The notes beneath the pieces are model-generated. The model was not told where the DNA came from and did no database searches. It saw only the letters and a program-made list of their open reading frames with translations. Source: Candidatus Scalindua sp. (GTDB taxonomy: Bacteria > Planctomycetota > Brocadiia > Brocadiales > Scalinduaceae). Taken from it: a stretch of DNA of 64,000 nt. The stretch covers positions 54,172 through 118,171 of the forward strand of contig JAIQZU010000069.1 of assembly GCA_021776915.1 (NCBI GenBank). The letters run 5' to 3'. Below are positions 55,716 to 64,000 of the stretch, in pieces. Each line of letters begins with the position of its first letter. Within the stretch, counting starts at the first letter, position 1. Both the position numbers and the translations under genes were made by a program.

Positions 55716-55840
55716 TAAATTGAGCGATTTTGTAGCCGCAACCTTGAGGTTGCGTAACTTACGCGAACCCATCAAATGGTGAAATACGCAGGCTAAAGCC
55801 TGCGGCTACAATGGCATGTAATATAAAATCGCTCAATTTA
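55716..55840. repeat. Palindromic MITE-like element, copy 3 (125 bp)
   Basis: This shortest copy has the best termini: CCTAAATTGAGCGATTT and AAATCGCTCAATTTAGG, inverted. Inside are GTAGCCGCAACC/GGTTGCG and CGCAGGCTAAAGCCTGCG with the outer GGCTAC. It lies in the 620-base gap between the U32 and TolB-like genes, which otherwise contains only copy 2 of the 99-bp repeat. Confidence 0.88.
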
Positions 55841-56062
55841 GGTATAACTCAAGTCTTTTGAAAATTATGCCATGATTTTATCTTCTTTAGTAACCAAAAA
55901 AATAGAAATGGTGTTGCCCTTGCGTTAGTTTTACTATGTTCTAGAATGCCATTGGTTAGATTTTGATTTACTTTAGTAAAGAAACCTTATAAAGTTCACA
56001 CATATTATCATAAGTATTGGCAGATTTAGTTATCAATAAAATTTATAATCAGGAGAAAAAAT

Positions 56063-57157
56063 TTGAAGTTATTTGTTATTTCTATAGTAATTTTCCTGTC
56101 TTTGATAGGCTGCGTTAATGAAAAGACAGAAACCGTTGTTTCTGAAAAAAAGCCTGTAGTCCCAGTAGTCAGCGAAGAGCAGGCTGAAGTTACAATTTTT
56201 GAAGGTGAGACGCATTTTAAAAACATCAGTCAGCTTACATTCGGTGGAGAGAATGCTGAGGCTTATTTCTCTTACAATGCCGACAAGCTCATATTTCAGT
56301 CGAAGCGTGATGATCTGCAATGTGACGCAATATTTACCATGGATGTTGACGGCAGCAATGTAACCATGGTATCTTCTGGTAAAGGTTCCACTACCTGTTC
56401 ATTTATTGCTCCTGACCATAAATCTATAATTTATGCTTCAACACATCTGGGTGGAGATGAATGCCCGCCCAAGCCGGACATGTCAAAGGGTTATGTATGG
56501 GCGTTATATAAAAGTTATGATATCTTCAAAGCTGACCCTGACGGCTCCAATATTATCCGTCTGACTGACACACCCGGATATGATGCTGAGGGAGTCTATT
56601 CACCCAGAGGGAACAAAATCATCTTTACATCAGTACGAACCGGAGACCTGGAACTGTTCCTGATGGACCCGGACGGCTCTAATGTTGAACAGTTGACTGA
56701 CATCCCCGGCTACGATGGCGGTGCGTTCTTTTCTCTTGACGGAGAATGGATCTGCTGGCGGGCGTCAAGGCCAGAGGGGAAAGAGCTTGCAGACTATATG
56801 AATCTTCTCAAAGATGGCTTGATCCGTCCCAGCAAACTTGAAATATATGTTATGAATCTGAAAGAACGCAAACCGATTCAGCTAACCAACAACGGCGCCG
56901 CCAACTTCGGTCCTTATTTCCATCCAAGCGGAGAGAAAGTTATTTTTGTTTCCAATATGGATGATCCGCAAATGCGAAATTTTGAGATGTACATGGTTGA
57001 TATAAAAACCAAAGAAGTAGAGCGCTTAACGTACAACCCGACATTCGACGGCTTCCCCATGTTCAGTCATGACGGTAAGAAACTGGTGTTCGCATCAAAT
57101 CGCGATAACAGCAGACCTCATGAAACAAATATATTTATTGCTGATTGGATAGATTAA
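56063..57157 (+). CDS. TolB-like beta-propeller lipoprotein
   Basis: The 364-residue protein has a lipoprotein signal (lipobox LIGC, Cys17) and a WD40/PD40 propeller of about six blades from residue 55: repeats of the form YSPRGNKIIFTSVRTGDLEL and DPDGSNVEQLTDIPGYD. It should be anchored outside the cytoplasm; TolB-type propellers mediate protein contacts in cell-envelope systems. TTG 56063 is the start, with AGGAG at 56051-56055. Its last 95 bases are repeated after the next two genes. Confidence 0.88.
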   Translation: MKLFVISIVIFLSLIGCVNEKTETVVSEKKPVVPVVSEEQAEVTIFEGETHFKNISQLTFGGENAEAYFSYNADKLIFQSKRDDLQCDAIFTMDVDGSNVTMVSSGKGSTTCSFIAPDHKSIIYASTHLGGDECPPKPDMSKGYVWALYKSYDIFKADPDGSNIIRLTDTPGYDAEGVYSPRGNKIIFTSVRTGDLELFLMDPDGSNVEQLTDIPGYDGGAFFSLDGEWICWRASRPEGKELADYMNLLKDGLIRPSKLEIYVMNLKERKPIQLTNNGAANFGPYFHPSGEKVIFVSNMDDPQMRNFEMYMVDIKTKEVERLTYNPTFDGFPMFSHDGKKLVFASNRDNSRPHETNIFIADWID

Positions 57158-57178
57158 AGAGGATCAGAAGGGCTGAAC

Positions 57179-57673
57179 ATGTACTATTTTGATATACTGA
57201 AAGGGTTGTATAAGAACAATGTCAGTTATCTCATCGTGGGTGGATTGTCTGTCAATCTCTATGGCATCCCACGAGTAACTCAGGATATTGACATTGTTAT
57301 TGCTATGAATAAAGAAAATGTTCTCAGGTTGACATCCCTATTGACAGAATCAGGTTATGTCCCGCGCCTGCCGGTAAACTCTGACGAACCCGCAAATCCT
57401 GATAAAGTAAATGATTGGATAGAAAACAGAAACCTTAAAGCATTCATTTTTTATCACAAGAAAGACAACTATAAGGTTATTGATATTGTGCTTGTTCATC
57501 CATTGGATTTCGAAATATCGTTTAGAAACAGAACCGTGAAAAAAGCGAAGGATATAGATATTTATATGGCATCAATAGATGATGTAATAAAGATGAAGGA
57601 GTTTAGCGGAAGGGCCCAGGACTTGAGCGATATTGAAATGCTGAATAAGGTAAGAAAATATCTGGAGAAATAG
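57179..57673 (+). CDS. Nucleotidyltransferase-like protein
   Basis: This 164-residue protein has a minimal nucleotidyltransferase signature: SYLIVGGLSVNLYGIPRVTQ then DIDIVI (GG...DxD). It resembles DUF6036/AbiEii-type families rather than MNT. It starts 22 bases after the TolB-like stop and overlaps in spacing with a 56-residue partner 1 base downstream. Both are flanked by a 95-bp direct repeat, so they look like an inserted cassette. A toxin-antitoxin or defence function is inferred from these families and not shown. Confidence 0.75.
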   Translation: MYYFDILKGLYKNNVSYLIVGGLSVNLYGIPRVTQDIDIVIAMNKENVLRLTSLLTESGYVPRLPVNSDEPANPDKVNDWIENRNLKAFIFYHKKDNYKVIDIVLVHPLDFEISFRNRTVKKAKDIDIYMASIDDVIKMKEFSGRAQDLSDIEMLNKVRKYLEK

Positions 57674-57674
57674 A

Positions 57675-57845
57675 ATGGATAAGGGATTTATCTATACTCT
57701 TGAAGACGAAAAAATAATAGAATACATGCAATTATCCACAGAGGAAAAATTGAAATGGCTGGAGGAAATCAATGAGTTTACCAACATGGTTTTGAGTGAC
57801 CGGGAAAAGGAGTTAAGAGAGAAATTGAGAGCTTGCGAAATATAA
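57675..57845 (+). CDS. Small partner of the nucleotidyltransferase
   Basis: The 56-residue charged helical protein (MDKGFIYTLEDEKIIEYMQL..., KLRACEI) starts one base after the nucleotidyltransferase stop codon, which indicates translational coupling. It has no known domain. AAATAGA supplies only a weak ribosome site, as expected for coupled translation. It is probably the antitoxin-like or accessory half of the pair. Confidence 0.7.
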   Translation: MDKGFIYTLEDEKIIEYMQLSTEEKLKWLEEINEFTNMVLSDREKELREKLRACEI

Positions 57846-57877
57846 CCTGTCTTATGCTGACAGGGGTGTAAGGGATA

Positions 57878-57972
57878 TCAGTCATGACGGTAAAAAACTG
57901 GTGTTCGCATCAAATCGCGATAACAGCAGGCCTCATGAAACAAATATATTTATAGCCGATTGGATAGATTAG
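57878..57972 (+). pseudogene. Copy of the TolB-like gene 3' end
   Basis: This 95-bp segment repeats 57063-57157 with about five changes and ends in the same frame and stop (SHDGKKLVFASNRDNSRP...FIADWID). It has no start and no ribosome site. It lies just after the nucleotidyltransferase pair and makes a direct repeat around it. Confidence 0.85.
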
Positions 57973-58128
57973 GTAAGAAAATTTTCGCCGCACCAGTAAA
58001 CTGGCAGCAATATCATTTAATTAAGCTGTAGTGGAAACCATTAGGTCTCCATCTCTATGATTCCAATTTTATAATGGAAGGCTAAATCCTTCCGCTAGAG
58101 TATAAATAAACAGTGGGAGGAGAGTTAT

Positions 58129-58518
58129 TTGAATGAGAGTTCCCTGGGAAAACGCTATCGTAACGAAGAGGTAATTATCAGTCAAGGCGATAGGACGGTA
58201 TGTATGTATGTAATCCTGTCTGGTAAAGTAGAGGTGATTCGAAATAACAACGGCAATGATAACAAAGTTCTGCGTATGACGGTATTGGAGGAAGGACAGT
58301 TTTTCGGAGAGGTGCCGCTCTTTGAGCGCTTAGGCAGTGCTAACACTGCACGTTCAACGGTGCGTGCACTTGGTGATGTTCGAGTGATCACCGTAGATAG
58401 AAAAACCCTCCTACGTAGGATAAATGAGAATCCTTCTCTGGCCTACCGGATTATGGAGACTATGTCCCGTCGTATTATTGAACTGGAAGAAATGGCCTCT
58501 GGGCATGCAATAAATTAA
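58129..58518 (+). CDS. Stand-alone cyclic-nucleotide-binding-domain protein
   Basis: This 129-residue protein is one cNMP-binding beta roll: ISQGDRTVCMYVILSGKVEV, EEGQFFGEVPLFERLGSANT-ARSTVRAL (phosphate-binding cassette). No helix-turn-helix or other output domain follows. The phosphate-binding Arg is present (TARSTVRA). Start is TTG 58129 after GGGAGGAGAG. It could sense a cyclic nucleotide and act through protein contacts. Confidence 0.85.
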   Translation: MNESSLGKRYRNEEVIISQGDRTVCMYVILSGKVEVIRNNNGNDNKVLRMTVLEEGQFFGEVPLFERLGSANTARSTVRALGDVRVITVDRKTLLRRINENPSLAYRIMETMSRRIIELEEMASGHAIN

Positions 58519-58574
58519 GCTCTTTTAGACAGGATTAGAAAATTCTCTTGTTATCCTGTTATCCTGTCTAAAAA

Positions 58575-61500
58575 TTATCTGGCAATCACCTTAGTAGTAA
58601 CAGAATGTTCCTCATTGCCACGCATAAAGACGATCGTAATCTCGCTGCCAGTCTGCAACGTCTTCAATACATCAGAAAAGGTTTGCAGGTCTTCGATTAC
58701 TGTCTCTCCGATACGCACGATAATATCACCCTCCTGAAGACCTGCTTCAAATGCCGGTGTATCAGGAGTCACACCGTCAAGGCAAACGCCTTTACCTGTA
58801 TAAGCAAAGTCCGGAACGGTACCCAGGACGACTTTCCTTTTCGTACGCTGCGGTTCTTTTTGTAGAGAGGTACTGTCTTCTGCAACTGTTAGTTTAGAGG
58901 TCAGGGGGGCGGGTCTTGCGGCAAGGTACTCAACTACTTCCTTTAAGACGGCAGCAGTCTTGACCAGACCTGCCGTATCGATTCTATCAACAGTGTCAGT
59001 TGGACGATGGTAGTTATCGCGAGCGCCACTGAAGAAATGTACTGATGGTACGCCTGCATCGATAAAACTCTTCTCGTCCCCGTTGCCGGTATCCAGGGTT
59101 GATTGCTTGATTGGAACACCGGTTACATATCCGGCGCCACGAATGATATGCACCCATTCGTGTGCAGAGTAATTTCCGAATATGGTCAGCGCATCCTTGC
59201 CTAACTGGCCGACTGTATCAATATTGATCATTGCCATAGTTTTAGAGATTGGGTATTTCCTTGCCTGTCTGATGTAATGCAGTGAGCCGAGTTTGCCGGC
59301 CTCCTCTGCGCTGAAGGCTACGAATACAATCGTTCGTTCAGGCTGCCATTTTTTACCAACCAGTCGCGCAAATTCCAGTAAGACGGAGATTCCGCTGGCA
59401 TTGTCATCGGCGCCGGGATGAATCTTACCTTTGTTGCCTTTAAGTACGTCAGGCCAACCAAGTCCGTGAGAATCGTAGTGTGCACCAATAACTACACTCT
59501 GCCCTTCAAATTGAAGATTTGTACCCGGTATAATTCCTATTACATTCTTAATAGTGACAACCTCACGCTCAGGCATATCAACCTTTTCAGTCCAGATTTG
59601 GAAATAATCATCCGGCCAATCTCCGCAGGGCTGTAAACCGGCATCTGAAAACTGCTTTGCGATGTAGTCAGCCGCTTTATCTAATCCGGGGGTGCCGAGG
59701 CCTCTGCCTTTCAGTTCTTCAGAAGCGAGGTATTCGATATCCTGTAACATTCTTGCTTCTGAGAAAACCGGAGGTAATTGTGCAAGCGCAGCACACGGCG
59801 CCAGTTTGGCTGTTGCCGGTTCAACTTCCTTGCCATCACTTTGCAAAACGGCAATCGACATGGGTGAATTGACCACAGGCCACTGGCCTTTGAAGACGTT
59901 GGCGGGTTCATCACCGGTAAAAGCAAGGTAGCTGTACTTGTTGTAGTGTGGGAGCTTCCTCCCCAATCCGGGCATTGCCGCCACATTATCCGCAGCAAGC
60001 CAGGCCAGGGCATGAGCGCTGTTAGACGGGTTTCTTGCCATTACTACAATAGAGTGTTGATCGCTTTTCAACACGGTATCATTTATATGTATTGTTTCCT
60101 CTTTATCCACAAAGTCATAGTCTGATAACGCCTTATTGATCACGTGACTAAACTTGTTTTCCCATCCAAACAACCAGACGGCACAATCAGTTGGCAATGC
60201 ATCCAACTCATTATCAAGCTTGATGTCTAACTGCACAGAACGTCCTTTCTGCCAGCCTTTGGCCAGAGCTTGATAGCCTTGACGAATTGATTCAGGTGCA
60301 GCCGCAGGCAGTACTACCAGAGCCTCTTCGGCACCGAATATCTGGCTCATCGCAGGCGGAGTTTCATTGTGGTCTAATGTTCTAAATACGTCAAATTCCG
60401 GATCAACGTCCAGTTGCACAGGCCGCACAGGGAAATTGAGTTCCAGATTGTACTCTTTTGAATCGACATCTATGCCGGTCTGGTATGCGTTAGCAACACC
60501 TTCCAGATGAACGGCGATTGGCAGCTTTAACCGGTAAGGCGCTGTATCCTGAATTTGTTCAATGGTGGTCGACAGTATATAACCATCACCTTTTGGCTTT
60601 GCAACAGCCTGGCTCACTCGTAAGGATGGTGCACCGGCTCTCTTTACCCATTGTTCAAACATGAATTCGAGAGGTTCGTCATTTACATTATTAAAAACCG
60701 TTTCAACATCGTCAAAGGAGGCAACCTTAAACTTATATTTTCGATAAAATTGATGGAGAGCCTTGATAAAGGCCTGATCACCCAGTTGTTGTCTGAGCAT
60801 ATGAAACAACATCATGGTCTTGCCATAACCTACAGCCTCTGTGACAGCGCTATGCCGTGAACGGAATTCGGTCAGGGGAAAGTCCTTATCCTTGTTGGCG
60901 GTTACATAGTTTGTGTACTTTTGCAGGACTGAGCGGCGGTATTCAACAGCCTCTCCGCGCTGTTCTTTTATGAGATGGTCGGCGAGATATGTTGTCAGGC
61001 CTTCAGCCCAGTTGCCTTTTTCGTAATCAGTATATACCCCATTTCCCCACCAGTTATGGAGAATTTCATGGGGATAAGATGAATGAAGGATAAATGGGAA
61101 ACGAATAACCCTGGGGCCAAGCAGCGTGAATGACGGCATGCCGTAACCGGTCTCCCAGAAATTTTCTACCAATGCAAATTTTTTATAAGGATATGGGCCG
61201 AGCAGCTTTCTATACATCTCAAGATACTGTGCGGTTGTATCCAGATATTTTTGCGCAAGCTGCGGATCAGGCTGGCGCAGGAAGGCCATGGCTTCCACAA
61301 CACCTGCGGCCTGGCCGTATTCTGTAAATTCAGCAGCTATGAGGTATATCTCCTCCTGCGGGTTATCCGTCACCCATATATCGTTCCAGGAATTGGTTCC
61401 GGTAGAATGTTTTGTACGTACGCCCTGGCTGACAGATGACCAGCCTGCCGGTAATTCAACGTCCATTCGGAAAGTTACCAGTTCATCGGCGAAATGAGGA

Positions 61501-61985
61501 TACCAGAAGGTGGACCCGCTTAAGAATACACCTTGCGGAGAAATAATACCGGGCGATGAACTGAAGCTGCGTGCATATTCCTCACCGTAATCTTCCACGG
61601 GATGGAAAATCTCACCTGCATATTTGAGCGTGAACCGGTTGCCTCCGGATGGGAGCTTAACCTCAAAAAGCTCCATCTTAATATTACCGTGCTGAAGTGA
61701 TGGGTTGTCGCTGAAAAAACGGCCTGCTTCCGCTCCAAAGTTTTTTCTTAGTGTTGTATCTTTGTCCAGAATCTCAGGTTTAAGTCCCTGATGAAGCACG
61801 AAATAGAAAGGTTCATTGTCCGTTGATGGTAATGGGAAAGTGATTACGTCAACTATTTCGAACCGGTGGCTATCCGGATGCAGCGTGACCTTAATATCAT
61901 GATTGATCTGACCGAATGTTGTTGCCGACAAGGCCAGTACAAAGAATCCGGTCTGTAAAAAGCGCCATAATAAGCGATAATTCAT
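58575..61985 (-). CDS. Exported M1-M28-PDZ multidomain peptidase
   Basis: The 1136-residue protein has a signal peptide (about residues 1-25) and three catalytic or binding parts. First, an M1-type domain with YPHEILHNWWGNG (HExxH) and downstream Glu in NWAEGLTTYLADHL. Second, an M28 aminopeptidase domain with GAHYDSHG, HPGADDNASGISVLLE and FSAEEAGKLGS. Third, a C-terminal PDZ domain (GVTPDTPAFEAGLQEGDII). It probably degrades peptides outside the cytoplasm. Such a fusion is unusual; each half alone is common. Confidence 0.9.
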   Translation of the reverse strand: MNYRLLWRFLQTGFFVLALSATTFGQINHDIKVTLHPDSHRFEIVDVITFPLPSTDNEPFYFVLHQGLKPEILDKDTTLRKNFGAEAGRFFSDNPSLQHGNIKMELFEVKLPSGGNRFTLKYAGEIFHPVEDYGEEYARSFSSSPGIISPQGVFLSGSTFWYPHFADELVTFRMDVELPAGWSSVSQGVRTKHSTGTNSWNDIWVTDNPQEEIYLIAAEFTEYGQAAGVVEAMAFLRQPDPQLAQKYLDTTAQYLEMYRKLLGPYPYKKFALVENFWETGYGMPSFTLLGPRVIRFPFILHSSYPHEILHNWWGNGVYTDYEKGNWAEGLTTYLADHLIKEQRGEAVEYRRSVLQKYTNYVTANKDKDFPLTEFRSRHSAVTEAVGYGKTMMLFHMLRQQLGDQAFIKALHQFYRKYKFKVASFDDVETVFNNVNDEPLEFMFEQWVKRAGAPSLRVSQAVAKPKGDGYILSTTIEQIQDTAPYRLKLPIAVHLEGVANAYQTGIDVDSKEYNLELNFPVRPVQLDVDPEFDVFRTLDHNETPPAMSQIFGAEEALVVLPAAAPESIRQGYQALAKGWQKGRSVQLDIKLDNELDALPTDCAVWLFGWENKFSHVINKALSDYDFVDKEETIHINDTVLKSDQHSIVVMARNPSNSAHALAWLAADNVAAMPGLGRKLPHYNKYSYLAFTGDEPANVFKGQWPVVNSPMSIAVLQSDGKEVEPATAKLAPCAALAQLPPVFSEARMLQDIEYLASEELKGRGLGTPGLDKAADYIAKQFSDAGLQPCGDWPDDYFQIWTEKVDMPEREVVTIKNVIGIIPGTNLQFEGQSVVIGAHYDSHGLGWPDVLKGNKGKIHPGADDNASGISVLLEFARLVGKKWQPERTIVFVAFSAEEAGKLGSLHYIRQARKYPISKTMAMINIDTVGQLGKDALTIFGNYSAHEWVHIIRGAGYVTGVPIKQSTLDTGNGDEKSFIDAGVPSVHFFSGARDNYHRPTDTVDRIDTAGLVKTAAVLKEVVEYLAARPAPLTSKLTVAEDSTSLQKEPQRTKRKVVLGTVPDFAYTGKGVCLDGVTPDTPAFEAGLQEGDIIVRIGETVIEDLQTFSDVLKTLQTGSEITIVFMRGNEEHSVTTKVIAR

Positions 61986-62052
61986 TCTGTGCTCTCCCTA
62001 TATTGTATACCCAATTTGTCAAAGGCTTCAACTACCGGATTTACAGCAGACA

Positions 62053-62904
62053 TTACTCATACCTTGACTGAATTTGTTTCACTCTTTCAGCGAATATCTC
62101 TGCTTCGTCTTTCCTTCCAATTTTCTCATAAAACTCTACCATATTCACCAGCACAGTTGCAACAAATGGGTGGTTCTTACCATAAGATTTTTCATATATT
62201 TCAAGTGCCCGAATATAAAAATCCTCAGCCATATCGTTTTCACCCAGGCAGTGATTAAGTGTGGCCAGATTGTTCAGCGCCGTGGCAATATCAGGGTGGT
62301 CTGAACCAAGGGTTTTTTCTTCAACTCTCAATGCCCGTTCGAAAGCAGGTAACGCTTCAGTATATTTACCCTGGTCTTGAAAAAGCCCTCCCAGACTGTT
62401 CAACGCCGCCACAACACTGGGATGATCAGGGCCAAAAGTGTTCTCATATATATTAAGAGCATTCTTATAAAGTGGTTCTGCCTCAGCATATCTATCCTGA
62501 GCCAGATACATATCGGCTAAATTCTGCAAGACTGTAGCAACTTTGGGATGAGCTGGACCAAGCCCTTCTTCATAAATCGCTAATGCCTGCCTGAAGAGAG
62601 GTTCCGCTTCGGAGAATCTGCCATAAGTCCAATAAAGCGTTCCCAGTAAGTTCTTGGAAATGGCAATACAAGGATGGTTAGGAGCAAATGTGTCCGTAGC
62701 AACCTTTATTGCTTCCTCACTCACTTTTATTGCATCTGCATATCTCCGCTCCTGTAAAAGTTTAGAAGCTTTATCGTTTAACTCCTCCCACAAATCCTCC
62801 TGGGCAAACACAGGTAAAGTAAACAATGCGGCCAGAAACGTCATCAAAACAAATCTGGCCCCACAGGAAGTAAGATGTCTTGTTCTATTCACAGATATTT
62901 TCAC
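62053..62904 (-). CDS. Exported kinesin-light-chain-type TPR protein
   Basis: The 283-residue protein has a signal peptide (about residues 1-34, ending FAQ) and five to six TPR units of the 42-residue kinesin-light-chain type, with the repeated motif (Y/G)xxHPxVAxxLxNLAxLY (for example GPAHPKVATVLQNLADMY). A scaffold or binding role is likely. The gene is 67 bases upstream-side of the M1-M28-PDZ gene on the same strand; co-transcription is plausible. Confidence 0.9.
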   Translation of the reverse strand: MKISVNRTRHLTSCGARFVLMTFLAALFTLPVFAQEDLWEELNDKASKLLQERRYADAIKVSEEAIKVATDTFAPNHPCIAISKNLLGTLYWTYGRFSEAEPLFRQALAIYEEGLGPAHPKVATVLQNLADMYLAQDRYAEAEPLYKNALNIYENTFGPDHPSVVAALNSLGGLFQDQGKYTEALPAFERALRVEEKTLGSDHPDIATALNNLATLNHCLGENDMAEDFYIRALEIYEKSYGKNHPFVATVLVNMVEFYEKIGRKDEAEIFAERVKQIQSRYE

Positions 62905-63002
62905 TATTATTACCCTTTCTTTATTTTTGAATGGATGAAGTTAACTGTCTATTATAATCATCAATTTTTCCACAATCTACTAAATTGTCATTCATAGGGT
63001 GG

Positions 63003-63138
63003 TTGATTTATCATGATGGTAATATTCTGAATAGGACAATTAATCTTCCGTAATTTTACTGTAGAGGGCATACTCCTGTTTATTGCGGGAGCAGGATTCT
63101 TGATTATTTATATCGGTTTGCGAAAAGGATTTGATTGA
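63003..63138 (+). pseudogene. 3' fragment of a sodium/solute symporter gene
   Basis: The plus strand reads, after an in-frame TGA, IGQLIFRNFTVEGILL, then FIAGAGFLIIYIGLRKGFD and stop. This matches the last ~37 residues of the symporter at 26181-27917 (IGKLIFGDLIVGGILL...). It is a decayed copy of the 3' end. It is followed by a perfect ATTCCCGC/GCGGGAAT hairpin (63152-63171). Confidence 0.75.
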
Positions 63139-63371
63139 GTACATCCGTGTCATTCCCGCGAAGGCGGGAATCTAATATAGGTTCAGATCATTAAAGCAGG
63201 GTAACCCATAACCCCCTTCTCTGATTGTCATAATTTCCAATGTCTCATTGCTATTGACATAATAATATCATTCATATATAGTTACAACAATACTTTATCA
63301 AGTAGCTACAAAATAATATGTAGCGTTTAGGCTGTAAAATCTACGCTATCCGACAAAAAGGATTGTAAATC

Positions 63372-63671
63372 ATGAATATTGAACAAATTAAATCCAATGT
63401 AGAAAAGCTTTGCAATCAGCATGGTGTGAAAAGTTTGGATCTATATGGTTCGGTTGCCAGGGGGAATAATAAAACGACAAGCGATATGGATTTTCTGGTA
63501 GAATTTAAAGATTCGGAACCCAAGGTATATTCGAAAAGGTTTTTTGGTTTACTACACTCTTTGGAAGATACATTTCACTGCAATATTGATCTGTTAACGG
63601 AAAGGTCTATTAGAAAAAAATCGCTAAGAGAAAGAATCGAAAAGGATAAAATTTGCTTATATGAAAGATGA
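63372..63671 (+). CDS. mntA: MNT-type nucleotidyltransferase (antitoxin half of MNT/HEPN)
   Basis: This 99-residue minimal nucleotidyltransferase has SLDLYGSVARGNNKTTSDMD followed by FLVEF, the GSxxRG...SDxD motif. In HEPN/MNT systems the MntA enzyme inactivates the HEPN RNase by AMPylation or related transfer, acting as the antitoxin. The HEPN gene overlaps its 3' end by 11 bases. The protein itself looks complete. Confidence 0.88.
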   Translation: MNIEQIKSNVEKLCNQHGVKSLDLYGSVARGNNKTTSDMDFLVEFKDSEPKVYSKRFFGLLHSLEDTFHCNIDLLTERSIRKKSLRERIEKDKICLYER

Positions 63672-63870
63672 AGTCATAGAACATCTTGAAGACATTCTGA
63701 GGGAAGCCTTTGATATTAAAGAATTCACTTCAGGAATAAACTTCGAACAATATTCAAAGGATCGCCTGTTGAAGGCGGGCATGGAGAGAAAACTCGAAAT
63801 TATTGGAGAAGCATTAAATCGGATAAGAAGCATTGATGAAGACAGTCAGTTAAGCCATAAGCAGACTTGA
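63661..63870 (+). CDS. Truncated HEPN (HepT-like, DUF86) toxin
   Basis: The 69 residues match the N-terminal half of DUF86/HepT: VIEHLEDILREAFDIKEFTS, then RLLKAGMERKLEIIGEALNR. It stops at SQLSHKQT, before the RxxxxH RNase motif. Just past the stop, another frame reads LDNHIVGIC, like the HepT C-terminus (IDNxIVWGI), so the middle section with the active site has been lost and the frame broken. The toxin is presumably inactive. An IS110-type transposase begins 90 bases on. Confidence 0.75.
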   Translation: MKDEVIEHLEDILREAFDIKEFTSGINFEQYSKDRLLKAGMERKLEIIGEALNRIRSIDEDSQLSHKQT

Positions 63871-63894
63871 TAATCATATAGTAGGCATCTGCAA

Positions 63895-63937
63895 GTTAAC
63901 AATATATCATAATGTTGATATTAATTATATTGTTAAC
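63895..63937. repeat. Inverted repeat upstream of the transposase
   Basis: GTTAACAATATA (63895-63906) is exactly complementary to TATATTGTTAAC (63926-63937) around a 19-base interior. It may be an operator, or part of the end of the insertion sequence. Confidence 0.55.
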
Positions 63938-63960
63938 AATTTTTTAAGGAGGTGCTGTAA

Positions 63961-64000
63961 TGAGTTATTATGTAGGGATAGATTTACATTCGGATAACAA
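63961..64000 (+). mobile_element. IS110-family transposase, first 13 codons (window ends)
   Basis: From ATG 63961, preceded by AAGGAGG, the frame reads MSYYVGIDLHSDN. The YVGIDLHSDN pattern with an early Asp is typical of the DEDD (RuvC-like) domain of IS110-family transposases. The call rests on 13 residues only; the rest of the element is outside the window. Confidence 0.65.

Overview
The window is an AT-rich bacterial chromosome segment with about 60 supportable protein genes, no rRNA or tRNA that I could recognise, no CRISPR array, and an unusually large amount of repeat-filled intergenic DNA. Several small c-type cytochrome lipoproteins of the cytochrome c' type (CxxCH close to the C-terminus), many TPR proteins, exported multi-domain peptidases and an ADP-forming acetyl-CoA synthetase suggest an anaerobic or microaerophilic environmental bacterium. 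An anammox-type planctomycete (Brocadiales, Scalindua-like) is my best guess. That is inference from gene content; no phylogenetic marker was tested.

Layout. 1-12 kb: the 3' end of valS, a formylglycine-generating-enzyme-like exported protein, a PilZ protein, a cytochrome c' lipoprotein beside its own dead duplicate, an M24 peptidase, a deleted nitroreductase, the sulfate-activation pair cysD-cysNC, a flavoprotein, an acidic unknown and a PhzF-family protein. 12-20 kb: a second cytochrome c' lipoprotein, an M16 peptidase, nfo, catalase and rsmE. 20-31 kb is accessory in character: a DUF4160/DUF2442 pair, three copies of a promoter-plus-leader module, a predicted PD-(D/E)XK nuclease-like protein, an EF-hand protein, two sodium/solute symporters and scattered 3' fragments of one of them, and greA. 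31-43 kb: acdA-acdB, a Cys-rich exported protein, two TPR proteins, polyprenyl synthase, efp, hemW, pcm, a glycosyltransferase, a histone-H1-like Myb protein and hflX. 44-55 kb: a response regulator, an inositol-phosphatase-like gene, a RimK / M14 / RimB-like cluster, a panC-panD-lgt-talC operon, a methyltransferase and a U32 peptidase. 56-64 kb: a TolB-like propeller lipoprotein followed by a nucleotidyltransferase pair enclosed in a 95-bp direct repeat, a cyclic-nucleotide-binding protein, a large M1-M28-PDZ peptidase, a TPR protein, an MNT/HEPN pair whose toxin is truncated, and the first codons of an IS110-type transposase at the window edge.

The strongest unexplained signals are structural: (i) three copies of a 125-176 bp palindromic element with long terminal inverted repeats; (ii) a repeated promoter/leader/start-codon module in front of three unrelated genes; (iii) a 99-bp element in two opposite copies, each directly upstream of a gene; (iv) the direct repeat that brackets the nucleotidyltransferase cassette; and (v) at least five decayed gene fragments (cytochrome c', nitroreductase, two symporter 3' ends, truncated HepT). 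Of the protein genes, the RimK/M14/RimB cluster, the nuclease-like protein at 22.6 kb, the duplicated 12-Cys exported protein and the Myb domain with H1-like tails deserve follow-up.
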